DNA from: Clostridium isatidis
GTDB taxonomy: Bacteria > Bacillota > Clostridia > Clostridiales > Clostridiaceae
NCBI RefSeq assembly: GCF_002285495.1
Contig: NZ_CP016786.1
Coordinates: 155,001-195,000, forward strand
Reading direction: 5' to 3'
Length of the DNA: 40,000 nt
The notes below the pieces were generated by a model that saw nothing but the letters and a program-made list of their open reading frames with translations, had not been told where the DNA came from and did not search any database. Shown in pieces: positions 1-7,397 of this stretch; position 1 is the stretch's first letter; each line of letters starts with the position of its first letter. A program made the translations under genes and the position numbers.

Positions 1-2
1 AG

Positions 3-50
3 GACTGTTTGAGATTTCTTTCTTATTTTAGTGATGCTGATAAGATTTAA
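3..50 (+). CDS. possible 3' end of an upstream rightward gene (partial)
   Basis: One frame stays open from the window edge to a TAA at 48-50 and encodes DCLRFLSYFSDADKI, a plausible protein tail. It is followed directly by a hairpin that could serve as its terminator. Sixteen codons are too few to recognise a family or to exclude chance; a second frame also stays open, to 32. No function is proposed. Confidence 0.25.
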   Translation, partial: DCLRFLSYFSDADKI

Positions 51-65
51 TTATATATTAAAGTA

Positions 66-101
66 AAAAAGAATTCGTAATAACCATTACGAATTCTTTT
101 T
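66..101. terminator. bidirectional rho-independent terminator
   Basis: A 16-bp perfect stem (66-81 with 86-101) and a 4-nt loop, with A-rich and T-rich outer ends, so a U tract follows the stem in both directions. It lies 10 bp beyond the punA stop codon, so it ends punA from the right and probably also the gene entering from the left edge. Confidence 0.85.
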
Positions 102-111
102 ACATATTGAA

Positions 112-930
112 TTAAAGTTCTTCAATAACTTTATTTATAAGCTTAGTGAAGGTTTCTTTAACTCTTGCTGAAGTTTCAACAACTTCTTCATGATTTAAAG
201 GTTGGTCTAGGATTCCTGCAGCCATATTAGTTAAACATGAAATTCCTAAAACTTTCATTCCAGAATGAGCAGCCACTATTACTTCTGGAACCGTTGACAT
301 ACCAACGGCATCAGCACCGAGAATTCTAGCCATTCTTACTTCAGCAGGTGTTTCATATGTTGGACCACTAAACATCATATAAACTCCAGTTTTAATATTA
401 ATTTTTAAATTGTTAGCGATTTCTTTTGTTTTTTCAATTAATTCTTTTGTATAAGCATTAGATAAATCAGGGAATCTAGGTCCGAATTCATTTAAATTTC
501 TTCCTATTAAAGGATTGTCTCCCGAGAAGTTAATTTGATCAGTTATTATCATTAAATCTCCAGGTTTAAAGCTTTCATTAACAGCGCCACAAGCATTAGT
601 TACAATAAGGGTTTCTACTCCAATTAATTTCATAACTCTAACAGGGAAAGTAACTTCGTTAAAATGGTAACCTTCGTAGTAATGGAATCTTCCTTGCATT
701 GCTACAACACATTTACCATTTAACATACCAATAACAAGTCTTCCAGCATGACCTTCAACTGTAGAAACAGGAAAGTGAGGTAAGTCTTTATAATCGTAGA
801 ATTCAGGGTTTTCAATTGAATCTGCAAGTGAACCTAATCCAGAGCCTAATATTAGCCCAATTTCAGGTTTATATTTAGATTTCTCTAATATAAAATCTGC
901 AGCGGTTTTAATCTTACTTGTTAAGTCCAT
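112..930 (-). CDS. punA: purine nucleoside phosphorylase (inosine/guanosine type)
   Basis: This enzyme splits inosine, guanosine and their deoxy forms with phosphate into base and (deoxy)ribose-1-phosphate, feeding purine salvage in the cytoplasm. The 272-residue length matches the trimeric PNP-I family. Visible family signatures are the N-terminal GLILGSGLGSLAD phosphate loop, HAGRLVIG, the central NACGAVNESFKPGDLMII segment, and a C-terminal GISCLTNMAAGI carrying the purine-binding Asn. The ATG at 930 has GAGGTGAT just upstream. The gene lies downstream of murC on the same strand, about 140 bp away, and ends in a strong hairpin. The leader carries a long palindrome at 953-1000 and a possible minus-strand TATAAT at 1027-1032. 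It is also called pupG or deoD-like in other annotations. The family call is firm. Confidence 0.95.
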   Translation of the reverse strand: MDLTSKIKTAADFILEKSKYKPEIGLILGSGLGSLADSIENPEFYDYKDLPHFPVSTVEGHAGRLVIGMLNGKCVVAMQGRFHYYEGYHFNEVTFPVRVMKLIGVETLIVTNACGAVNESFKPGDLMIITDQINFSGDNPLIGRNLNEFGPRFPDLSNAYTKELIEKTKEIANNLKINIKTGVYMMFSGPTYETPAEVRMARILGADAVGMSTVPEVIVAAHSGMKVLGISCLTNMAAGILDQPLNHEEVVETSARVKETFTKLINKVIEEL

Positions 931-952
931 ATAATCACCTCTCTAGATATTT

Positions 953-1000
953 AATGTACAATATAGAATTTATATTTTTCCTCATTCTATATTGTACATT
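953..1000 (-). promoter_or_regulatory. 17-bp perfect inverted repeat in the punA leader
   Basis: Arms 953-969 and 984-1000 are perfect complements around a 14-nt loop. The hairpin ends about 10 bp before the punA ribosome binding site. Reading leftward no U tract follows it, so it does not look like a terminator for murC. Reading rightward ATTTTT follows, but no rightward gene ends here. It could be an mRNA leader structure or a protein operator. Confidence 0.5.
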
Positions 1001-1070
1001 ATTTTTCAATAATTTCATTCATATAAATTATATCTTAAAGTTTAGTAAAAATAAACATTTGTGATCTCTA

Positions 1071-2447
1071 TTATTTATTCAATATTATATCAGCAACTTT
1101 TACTACATCTCCTGCACCAATTGTTAATATTAAATCATTCTTAGATGCTTTATTCTTAAGATAATTCGCTGCTTCTTCATGACTGTGAACATTTATGCAG
1201 TTCACTCCTGTTTTTCTTATTGCTTCTCCAAGCTCTTCAGAACTTACAAGGCCTGTATTTTTTTCTCTAGCAGCATATATATCCATAAGAATTAATTCAT
1301 CTACATTATCAAAACATCTTGTAAATTCTTCAAATAAGGTTTTTGTTCTTGTATAAGTATGAGGTTGGAAAACGGCATAAATTTTATTAGTTGGAAGTAA
1401 TTTAGCTGTTTCTAATGTGGCTTTAATTTCAACTGGATGGTGGGCATAATCGTCGATTATAGTTGCTCCGTTAAATTCACCCTTATATTCAAATCTCTTA
1501 TGAGCTCCCTTACATTCAGCTAAGCCATTTACAATAGCTTCTGCAGGAATTCCAAATATTAAAGATACACATACAGTTGCTAGGGCATTTAAAATGTTAT
1601 GCTTTCCTGTCGTTTGTAATGTTACTTCGAATAGGTCTTTATTATCTTTAGAAACAGTAAAGGTTGCTTGCCCCTTATTGTTGAAGGATATATTCTTAGC
1701 TATTACATCGCCTTCATTTATTCCGTAAGTTATAACATTACAATTAGCTTTTTCTATTACATCTTTTATATTTTTATCTTCAGAATAGGCAACTAAATAG
1801 CCATCCTTTGGGATAAGGTTAACAAATTTAGTAAAGGCTTCTTTTATATGATTTAAATCTCTATAGTAATCTAAATGATCAGCATCTATATTTAAAATTA
1901 TTCCAACATAAGGGAAAAATTTTAAAAAGGATTCTTTATACTCGCAGGCTTCAGTTATGAAGTATTCACTATCTCCTATTCTAAAGTTACCACCAATAAT
2001 ATCAAGTTCTCCACCAACTAATATAGTTGGATCTAAATTATTTTTTAGTGTTACATGAGATAACATGGAAGTACATGTAGTTTTTCCATGAGTTCCAGAA
2101 ACAGCAACATTAAATTTATGACCTTTCATAATATAGCCTAAAAATTCAGCTCTATTCATAAGTTCAATATTTTTTTCTTTAGCTTCTATAATTTCAGGAT
2201 TGTCAGATGGAATAGCAGCTGTATAAACTACTAAATCAACATTTTTTAAATTTTCTCTTTTATGACCTATGTATATTTCTGCCCCATTAGCTTTTAATTT
2301 ATCAGTGATTTTTGATTCTTTAGCATCAGAACCAGAAACCTTAAATCCTTTTCTTAATAAAATGGCAGCAAGACCGCTCATGCTTATTCCACCAATTCCA
2401 ATAAAGTGAACTTTTTTATTTCTATCTATATTTAAATTAAAAGACAA
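1071..2447 (-). CDS. murC: UDP-N-acetylmuramate--L-alanine ligase
   Basis: MurC adds L-alanine to UDP-N-acetylmuramate using ATP, the first amino-acid step of the peptidoglycan stem peptide, in the cytoplasm. The 458-residue protein has the full Mur ligase layout: an N-terminal Rossmann domain with HFIGIGGISMSGLA near residue 14, the ATP loop GTHGKTT near residue 118, the central ITEACEY and LNIDADHLDYY segments, and a C-terminal ligase domain with DDYAHHPVEI and IGAGDV. The start is a TTG at 2445-2447, chosen because AGGAG sits 8 nt upstream and the predicted N-terminus fits the family. It diverges from purR across a 248-bp gap. MurD, another ligase of the same pathway, lies at the far end of the window. 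The call is firm. Confidence 0.97.
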   Translation of the reverse strand: MSFNLNIDRNKKVHFIGIGGISMSGLAAILLRKGFKVSGSDAKESKITDKLKANGAEIYIGHKRENLKNVDLVVYTAAIPSDNPEIIEAKEKNIELMNRAEFLGYIMKGHKFNVAVSGTHGKTTCTSMLSHVTLKNNLDPTILVGGELDIIGGNFRIGDSEYFITEACEYKESFLKFFPYVGIILNIDADHLDYYRDLNHIKEAFTKFVNLIPKDGYLVAYSEDKNIKDVIEKANCNVITYGINEGDVIAKNISFNNKGQATFTVSKDNKDLFEVTLQTTGKHNILNALATVCVSLIFGIPAEAIVNGLAECKGAHKRFEYKGEFNGATIIDDYAHHPVEIKATLETAKLLPTNKIYAVFQPHTYTRTKTLFEEFTRCFDNVDELILMDIYAAREKNTGLVSSEELGEAIRKTGVNCINVHSHEEAANYLKNKASKNDLILTIGAGDVVKVADIILNK

Positions 2448-2604
2448 GATATCAACTCCTTATAAATTCTTATTATTACAAAAAATATGGTTCACCTTAT
2501 AATTATATACAAATTTAGCTAAATGAACACATAAAAAAGAATATAAATTTTTTTGTAAAAAATTCAAATAAAATAAATATTATGTATTTAGAAGAGTAAA
2601 AATG

Positions 2605-2633
2605 TTGATAATATATTAAATATGGAATAAAAT
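2605..2633 (+). promoter_or_regulatory. sigma-A promoter for purR
   Basis: The -35 TTGATA is at 2605-2610 and the -10 TAAAAT at 2628-2633, with a 17-bp spacer. The expected start site leaves a leader of roughly 55 nt before the purR start codon. Confidence 0.55.
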
Positions 2634-2661
2634 ATGAATATTAGGATAAAAAATTATAATG

Positions 2662-2674
2662 ATAATTCGGAAAA
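2662..2674 (+). promoter_or_regulatory. PurBox-like site in the purR leader
   Basis: ATAATTCGGAAAA matches the B. subtilis PurBox in reverse orientation (AWWGTTCGGWWWT) at 11 of 13 positions. It lies just upstream of the purR ribosome binding site and would fit autoregulation. Known PurR operators usually carry two inverted boxes, and I find only one, so this is tentative. Confidence 0.3.
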
Positions 2675-2695
2675 TATAATTGAGGGTGATATATT

Positions 2696-3529
2696 TTGGA
2701 AAAATTGACTAGAAACAATAGGGTTGTTGCTATTACAAAATTATTAACAGAAAATCCAAATAAGATAATAGGATTGAATAAGTTTTCAGGCCTTTTAAAT
2801 GCAGCAAAATCAACTATAAGTGAAGATATAGTAATAGTTAGAGAAGTTTTCGCAAAATTAAATATGGGAAAAATAGAAACAATAGCAGGAGCAGCAGGTG
2901 GAATAAAATATATTCCAAGTATAAATAAAGATGAAGCAAGGGAATTTGCAGAAGGGTTATGTGAATTATTAAAGGATGAAAGTAGAATAATTCCTGGTAA
3001 TTTTATTTATGTTACGGATTTAATGTATGATCCAACAATAGTTAGTAGAGCAGGTCTTATATTATCAACAATATTTAGCAATAAAGAAATAGATTCTGTT
3101 GTAACTGTTGAAACGAAGGGAATTCCTTTGGCTTATGAGGTCTCGAAAAATTTAGGAATTCCTCTTGTAATAATAAGAAAAGAGGGTAAAGTTACAGAAG
3201 GTTCAACAGTAAGTATAAACTATCTTTCTGGAACAAGCGGAAGAATACAGCAGATGTCTTTATCAAAGAAATTAATGAAACCTAATAGTAAGTGCATTTT
3301 TATAGATGACTTTTTAAGAGGTGGAGGAACTGCAAAAGGAATAATAGATTTATTAAATGAATTTGATAGTAAGTTAGTTGGAATTGGAGTTTTAATAGAT
3401 AATATAGGTGTGAAGAATAAACTTATTTCTGATTACATATCTTTAATTGATCTAAATAATTTAGATAAGGATAAAGAACTAGAAATAACTCCTTCTAAAA
3501 TATTTGATGGAGATAATTTTAATTTATAA
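2696..3529 (+). CDS. purR: pur operon repressor PurR
   Basis: PurR represses purine synthesis and transport genes in Gram-positive bacteria; PRPP binding relieves it, so it reads the purine and PRPP state. The 277 residues split into an N-terminal winged helix (about 1-75) and a phosphoribosyltransferase-like effector domain whose PRPP loop IFIDDFLRGGGTAKG is intact near residues 201-215. The start is TTG at 2696, with GAGGGTGAT ending 5 nt upstream; no better start lies nearby. In B. subtilis purR also precedes spoVG and glmU, with yabJ in between; yabJ is absent here. Its neighbour prs makes the PRPP effector. A PurBox-like sequence in its leader suggests, but does not prove, self-control. 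Confidence 0.95.
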   Translation: MEKLTRNNRVVAITKLLTENPNKIIGLNKFSGLLNAAKSTISEDIVIVREVFAKLNMGKIETIAGAAGGIKYIPSINKDEAREFAEGLCELLKDESRIIPGNFIYVTDLMYDPTIVSRAGLILSTIFSNKEIDSVVTVETKGIPLAYEVSKNLGIPLVIIRKEGKVTEGSTVSINYLSGTSGRIQQMSLSKKLMKPNSKCIFIDDFLRGGGTAKGIIDLLNEFDSKLVGIGVLIDNIGVKNKLISDYISLIDLNNLDKDKELEITPSKIFDGDNFNL

Positions 3530-3569
3530 AAGAAATTATAAAAATTTTTAAAAAATTCTAAATAAAAAA

Positions 3570-3595
3570 AGGATTTATTGAATTTTTATAGAACT
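3570..3595 (+). promoter_or_regulatory. candidate sigma-H promoter for spoVG
   Basis: AGGATTT at 3570-3576, a 13-bp gap, then AGAACT at 3590-3595. The B. subtilis spoVG promoter, a classic sigma-H target, has AGGATTT and GGAATT elements; the -35 element here is identical and the -10 differs at one key base (GAAC for GAAT). It lies about 35 bp before the spoVG start codon. Confidence 0.55.
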
Positions 3596-3630
3596 TTTTA
3601 AAGTATAACATCTAACGGAGGTGTAATATA

Positions 3631-3912
3631 ATGACAATAACTGATGTGAGAATAAGAAAGATAGCTGCAGAAGGAAAAATGAAAGCTATAGTTTCTGTTA
3701 CATTTGACAATGAATTTGTGGTTCATGACATTAAAGTAATCGAAGGACAAAATGGATTGTTTATTGCTATGCCTAGTAGAAAAACTCCAGATGGAGAGTT
3801 TAAAGATATAGCACATCCTATTAATACAAGTGCTAGAGAAAGGCTTCAATCAGCAATATTAGAAGCATATGAAAAAGCTAAAGCAGAAGAAACTGAAACT
3901 GTAATAGAGTAA
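3631..3912 (+). CDS. spoVG: septation and RNA/DNA-binding regulator SpoVG
   Basis: SpoVG is a small nucleic-acid-binding protein. In Bacillus it affects asymmetric septation and cortex formation; in Listeria and Staphylococcus it is a global regulator. The 93-residue protein shows the family opening MTITDVRIRKI, the central VSVTFDNEFVVHDIKV, and the diagnostic FIAMPSRKTPDGEFKDIAHP followed by the INTSARERLQ helix, so it is full length. The ATG is preceded by a strong CGGAGGTG. It stands alone between a sigma-H-like promoter and its own terminator, as expected for a gene switched on at the onset of sporulation. The identification is firm; its exact targets in this organism cannot be read from sequence. 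Confidence 0.97.
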   Translation: MTITDVRIRKIAAEGKMKAIVSVTFDNEFVVHDIKVIEGQNGLFIAMPSRKTPDGEFKDIAHPINTSARERLQSAILEAYEKAKAEETETVIE

Positions 3913-3926
3913 TTTATGTTACTGAA

Positions 3927-3955
3927 AAATAAAGGGGAAGACCCTTTATTTTTTT
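3927..3955 (+). terminator. rho-independent terminator of spoVG
   Basis: A 10-bp stem (3927-3936 with 3942-3951), 5-nt GAAGA loop and a run of T residues to 3955. It separates spoVG from the glmU promoter. Confidence 0.85.
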
Positions 3956-3988
3956 GCTTATATTTAAAAATTTATAGGACAAATAAGG

Positions 3989-4017
3989 TTGAAATGCATA
4001 TTCTAATGCAATATAAT
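3989..4017 (+). promoter_or_regulatory. sigma-A promoter for glmU-prs
   Basis: TTGAAA at 3989-3994, a 17-bp spacer, and a perfect TATAAT at 4012-4017. It follows the spoVG terminator and leaves a leader of about 70 nt before glmU. The leader can fold two short hairpins (GAATG/CATTC and ATAGAA/TTCTAT). Confidence 0.8.
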
Positions 4018-4091
4018 AGAATGAGTGATTACGAACATTCTTTTCAAATCATAGAAATTTGTACTTAATGTTCTATAGTGAGGTGTTTTTT

Positions 4092-5462
4092 ATGTATAAA
4101 TGCGCTATTATTTTAGCGGCAGGACAAGGAACAAGAATTAAATCTGATATTCCTAAGGTCTTACACAAAGTATGTGGAAAAGAAATGGTTAACCATGTTA
4201 TAGACACCATGAGAAAAGCTAGTATAGATGATGTTAATGTAATAGTAGGAAAAGGAGCAGAATTAGTAAAAGAAAAAACTTCTTTTAAAAATATCACATA
4301 TTCATTGCAGGAAGAACAATTAGGAACTGGTCATGCTGTAAAATGTGCTGTTGAATTTTTAAAAGGGAAAAAAGGAGTTGTTGGTGTTTTTGCAGGAGAT
4401 GCTCCATTAATTAAGCCAGAAACAGTTGAAAATTTATTTAATGAACATTTAGTAAAGGGTAACTCAGCAACTTTGTTAACTTCAATGGTTGAAGACCCAA
4501 CTGGCTATGGAAGAGTAGTTAGAGCTGGGGATGAAGTATTAAAAATAGTTGAACATAAGGATTGTTCGCCAGAAGAATTGAAAATCAGAGAAATGAATGC
4601 AGCAATTTATTGCTTTGATATAGAAAGTTTAGTAGAGTCCTTAGATAAATTATCAAATGATAATAACCAGGGTGAATACTATTTAACTGATGTTATTGGT
4701 ATTCTTAAAAATGAAGGGAAAAAAGTTGGAGCTATTGTTATAGATTATGAAGAAACAATAGGTGTAAATTCAAGAGTACAGCTTGCAGAAGCTGAAGAGA
4801 TATTAAGAAATAGAATAAATTTAATGCATATGAATAATGGTGTAACTTTAATAGATCCTAAATCAACATATATTGGAGCTGATGTTGAAATAGAAAGAGA
4901 CACTGTTATATATCCTAATAATGTATTAGAAGGTAACACTAAAATAGGTAAAGGTGTAATTATATATCCAAATTCAAGGATTTCAAATAGTGAGATAGAC
5001 GATTTTGTTGAAATACAAGCTTCTGTTATTTTAGATAGTAAAATTGGAGAAGGTACAACTGTAGGTCCATTTGCTTATATAAGGCCAGATTCTGTAATTG
5101 GAAATAATGCAAGAATTGGTGATTTCGTAGAAATTAAAAAATCTAATATTGGGAATAATACAAAAGTATCTCATTTAACTTATATAGGTGATGCTTCTGT
5201 AGGTGAAAATTGTAACTTTGGTTGTGGAACAGTAGTAGTAAATTATGATGGCAAAGTTAAGCATAAAACAGAAATAGGAAATAATAGTTTTATAGGCTGT
5301 AATACAAATTTAGTATCGCCAGTTAAGATTTCTGATAACACCTATATTGCTGCTGGCTCAACGATAACTAACAATGTAAATGAAGGCGAACTTGCAGTAG
5401 CAAGAGCTAGACAAGTAAATATTCCAGGCTGGGTAGCTAAAAAAGGCTTAGATAAAAAATAG
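4092..5462 (+). CDS. glmU: bifunctional N-acetylglucosamine-1-phosphate uridyltransferase/glucosamine-1-phosphate acetyltransferase
   Basis: GlmU acetylates glucosamine-1-phosphate and then couples it to UTP, giving UDP-GlcNAc for peptidoglycan and wall polymers. The N-terminal half is a nucleotidyltransferase with the signature LAAGQGTRI followed by the SDIPKVLHKV lysine segment. From about residue 250 the protein is a left-handed beta helix of hexapeptide repeats (IGADVEI, IGKGVII and so on) ending in the acetyltransferase active site around HLTYIGDASVGENCNFGCGT. I place the start at ATG 4092, not at the in-frame ATG 33 bp upstream, because GTGAGGTG lies 6 nt before it and the resulting 456 residues equal the B. 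subtilis homologue. It is probably co-transcribed with prs, 53 bp downstream. Confidence 0.97.
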   Translation: MYKCAIILAAGQGTRIKSDIPKVLHKVCGKEMVNHVIDTMRKASIDDVNVIVGKGAELVKEKTSFKNITYSLQEEQLGTGHAVKCAVEFLKGKKGVVGVFAGDAPLIKPETVENLFNEHLVKGNSATLLTSMVEDPTGYGRVVRAGDEVLKIVEHKDCSPEELKIREMNAAIYCFDIESLVESLDKLSNDNNQGEYYLTDVIGILKNEGKKVGAIVIDYEETIGVNSRVQLAEAEEILRNRINLMHMNNGVTLIDPKSTYIGADVEIERDTVIYPNNVLEGNTKIGKGVIIYPNSRISNSEIDDFVEIQASVILDSKIGEGTTVGPFAYIRPDSVIGNNARIGDFVEIKKSNIGNNTKVSHLTYIGDASVGENCNFGCGTVVVNYDGKVKHKTEIGNNSFIGCNTNLVSPVKISDNTYIAAGSTITNNVNEGELAVARARQVNIPGWVAKKGLDKK

Positions 5463-5515
5463 TATTTTAAATAAATGCAAATTAATTGCGAAAATTTTAA
5501 GGAGGTCTCCCCAAA

Positions 5516-6472
5516 ATGATAACCCAAGGAAAAAATATTAAAATCTTTACTGGAAACTCTCATCCAGAATTAGCAAAGGAAATTGCAGATATTCTGCAAT
5601 TACCTTTAGGTAAATCAAAGGTATCAACTTTTAGCGACGGTGAAATATCAGTAGATATACTAGAATCAGTTAGAGGAACAGATGTATTCGTAGTTCAATC
5701 TACAAGTTCACCAGTAAATAATAACCTTATGGAACTTTTAATTATGATAGATGCCTTTAAGAGAGCATCAGCAGGAAGAATTAACGTTGTTATGCCATAC
5801 TATGGTTATGCAAGACAAGATAGAAAGGCAAAGTCTAGAGATCCAATAACAGCTAAATTAGTAGCAGATTTATTAACTGCTGCAGGAGCAGATAGAGTTT
5901 TAACAATGGATTTACATGCAGCTCAAATACAAGGATATTTTAATATACCTGTTGATCACTTATTAGGAGCTCCTATTTTAGCAGATTACTTTATAAAAAA
6001 AGGATTTGCTGAAGATGAAGATGTAGTAGTTGTATCACCAGACTTAGGAAGTGTTACAAGAGCAAGAAATTTTGCTGATAAATTACATGCACCAATAGCT
6101 ATTATAGATAAGAGAAGACCAAGAGCTAATGTATCTGAAATAATGAATATTATAGGAGAGATCAAGGGCAAGAAGTGCATATTAATTGACGATATGATAG
6201 ATACTGCTGGAACAATAGCAAATGCAGCAAATGCATTAAAAGATTTAGGAGCTAAAAATGTGTATGCATGTTGTACTCATGGAGTTTTATCTGGACCAGC
6301 TTTTGAAAGAATAAATAATTCTGCAATAGAAGAATTAGTTATGTTAAATACAATTAAATTACCAGAAAATAAAGATGTATTGAAATTTAAGTCATTATCA
6401 GTAGCTCCTTTATTTGCAGAAGCAATAAAGAGAATATACAACGATGAACCAATAAGTAAATTATTTGATTAG
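5516..6472 (+). CDS. prs: ribose-phosphate pyrophosphokinase (PRPP synthetase)
   Basis: Prs transfers pyrophosphate from ATP to ribose-5-phosphate, making PRPP for purine, pyrimidine, NAD, histidine and tryptophan synthesis. The 318-residue length is typical of class I enzymes. Signatures include FSDGEISV near the start, the YGYARQDRKAKSRDPI regulatory/ATP segment, DLHAAQIQGYFNIPVDHL, and the PRPP loop ILIDDMIDTAGTI. The start has a near-perfect AAGGAGG. The pairing glmU-prs is conserved across Firmicutes, and PurR, encoded nearby, uses PRPP as its signal. A strong hairpin ends the unit. The gene that follows in B. subtilis, ctc (ribosomal protein L25 family), is missing here. Confidence 0.97.
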   Translation: MITQGKNIKIFTGNSHPELAKEIADILQLPLGKSKVSTFSDGEISVDILESVRGTDVFVVQSTSSPVNNNLMELLIMIDAFKRASAGRINVVMPYYGYARQDRKAKSRDPITAKLVADLLTAAGADRVLTMDLHAAQIQGYFNIPVDHLLGAPILADYFIKKGFAEDEDVVVVSPDLGSVTRARNFADKLHAPIAIIDKRRPRANVSEIMNIIGEIKGKKCILIDDMIDTAGTIANAANALKDLGAKNVYACCTHGVLSGPAFERINNSAIEELVMLNTIKLPENKDVLKFKSLSVAPLFAEAIKRIYNDEPISKLFD

Positions 6473-6477
6473 TACAT

Positions 6478-6530
6478 ATAGTCAATTGGCAATGAAGAAT
6501 TGATAATTGACAATTTTGGAAATAATTCAG
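6478..6530. repeat. AATTGACAATT-type intergenic repeat remnant
   Basis: Several imperfect copies of CAATTG/AATTGACAATT motifs crowd the space between prs and its terminator, ending near an AGCAAGGCTGGA stretch. Similar low-complexity palindromic tracts recur after prsA (15279), before tilS (27023-27366) and before fhs (31347). It appears non-coding. Confidence 0.35.
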
Positions 6531-6556
6531 CAAGGCTGGATTATGAGGAACTTATA

Positions 6557-6588
6557 AAAATCCTTCGCTTTAAGCGAAGGATTTTTTT
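6557..6588 (+). terminator. rho-independent terminator of glmU-prs
   Basis: A 12-bp stem with the GC-rich core TCCTTCGC/GCGAAGGA (6557-6568 with 6574-6585), 5-nt loop, and seven T residues (6582-6588). Confidence 0.9.
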
Positions 6589-6710
6589 ATATCCCTTCTC
6601 AATTCCACACTCATAACTACTAATTCCGCATTAATATAATTAACTTTTTGTTAAAAGCTCCAATAATTCCTTAGAAGAGGTTATAATAATAGACAAAGGA
6701 GTTGATTTGT

Positions 6711-7397
6711 TTGGATAATAAATTAGGTAAAGTATTAATAGTTGATGATGATAAAAATATCTGTGAAATAATAGATATATATATGTTAAATGCAGGATAT
6801 GATACCAGAAAGTGTCATAGCGGAAAAGAGGCATTAGAGTTATTTGAAACTATAAAGCCAGATTTAGTTTTATTGGATATTATGCTTCCTGGAATTGATG
6901 GAGTAGAAGTATTAAAGGCAATAAGAAAAAATAGTCAAGTTCCTGTAATTATGCTTACAGCAAAAGGAGATACCTTTGATAAAGTTTTGGCCTTAGAGCT
7001 TGGAGCAGATGATTATATTGTTAAGCCTTTTGAGCCAAAGGAATTATTAGCTAGAGTTAAGGCTGTAATGAGAAGATATAACTTTACTGAAAAGGATCCA
7101 GAAATATTAAATTTTGATGATTTAACAATAGATATAAAGTCTTATACTGTTTTATATAAAGGTGAGGAAGTTAAAATGCCTCCAAAGGAGTTTGAATTAC
7201 TTCATTACTTAGCAAAAAATAAAAACAAAGTATTTACAAGAGACCAGCTGCTTTGTGAAGTTTGGGGATATGACTATCCAGGTGATTCTAGAACTGTAGA
7301 TGTTCATATAAAAAGATTAAGAGAAAAAATAAAGGGCGGAGAAAATTGGCAGTTAGAAACAGTTTGGGGTGTAGGTTATAAGTTTGAGGTGAAATAA
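6711..7397 (+). CDS. OmpR/PhoB-family response regulator
   Basis: This is the DNA-binding half of a two-component system. The receiver domain (about 1-120) keeps the acidic pocket (VDDD near 11-14), the phospho-acceptor Asp56 in LVLLDIMLPG, the Thr of MLTA and the Lys of VKPF. The C-terminal winged helix (about 130-228) has the LTIDIKSYTV, PPKEFELLHYL and SRTVDVHIKRLREKI segments typical of the OmpR class. I prefer the TTG at 6711, which lies 9 nt after AAAGGAG; the in-frame TTG at 6702 would abut that site. It overlaps the kinase gene by 1 nt, so the pair is translationally coupled. The third gene encodes an HtrA-like protein, recalling CssRS control of htrA in B. subtilis, but the target cannot be assigned from sequence. 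Confidence 0.93.
   Translation: MDNKLGKVLIVDDDKNICEIIDIYMLNAGYDTRKCHSGKEALELFETIKPDLVLLDIMLPGIDGVEVLKAIRKNSQVPVIMLTAKGDTFDKVLALELGADDYIVKPFEPKELLARVKAVMRRYNFTEKDPEILNFDDLTIDIKSYTVLYKGEEVKMPPKEFELLHYLAKNKNKVFTRDQLLCEVWGYDYPGDSRTVDVHIKRLREKIKGGENWQLETVWGVGYKFEVK

Noticed and set aside
3598..3849. Leftward 83-residue frame opposite spoVG
   Set aside because: It covers spoVG and its leader on the other strand, and no ribosome binding site or homology is visible.
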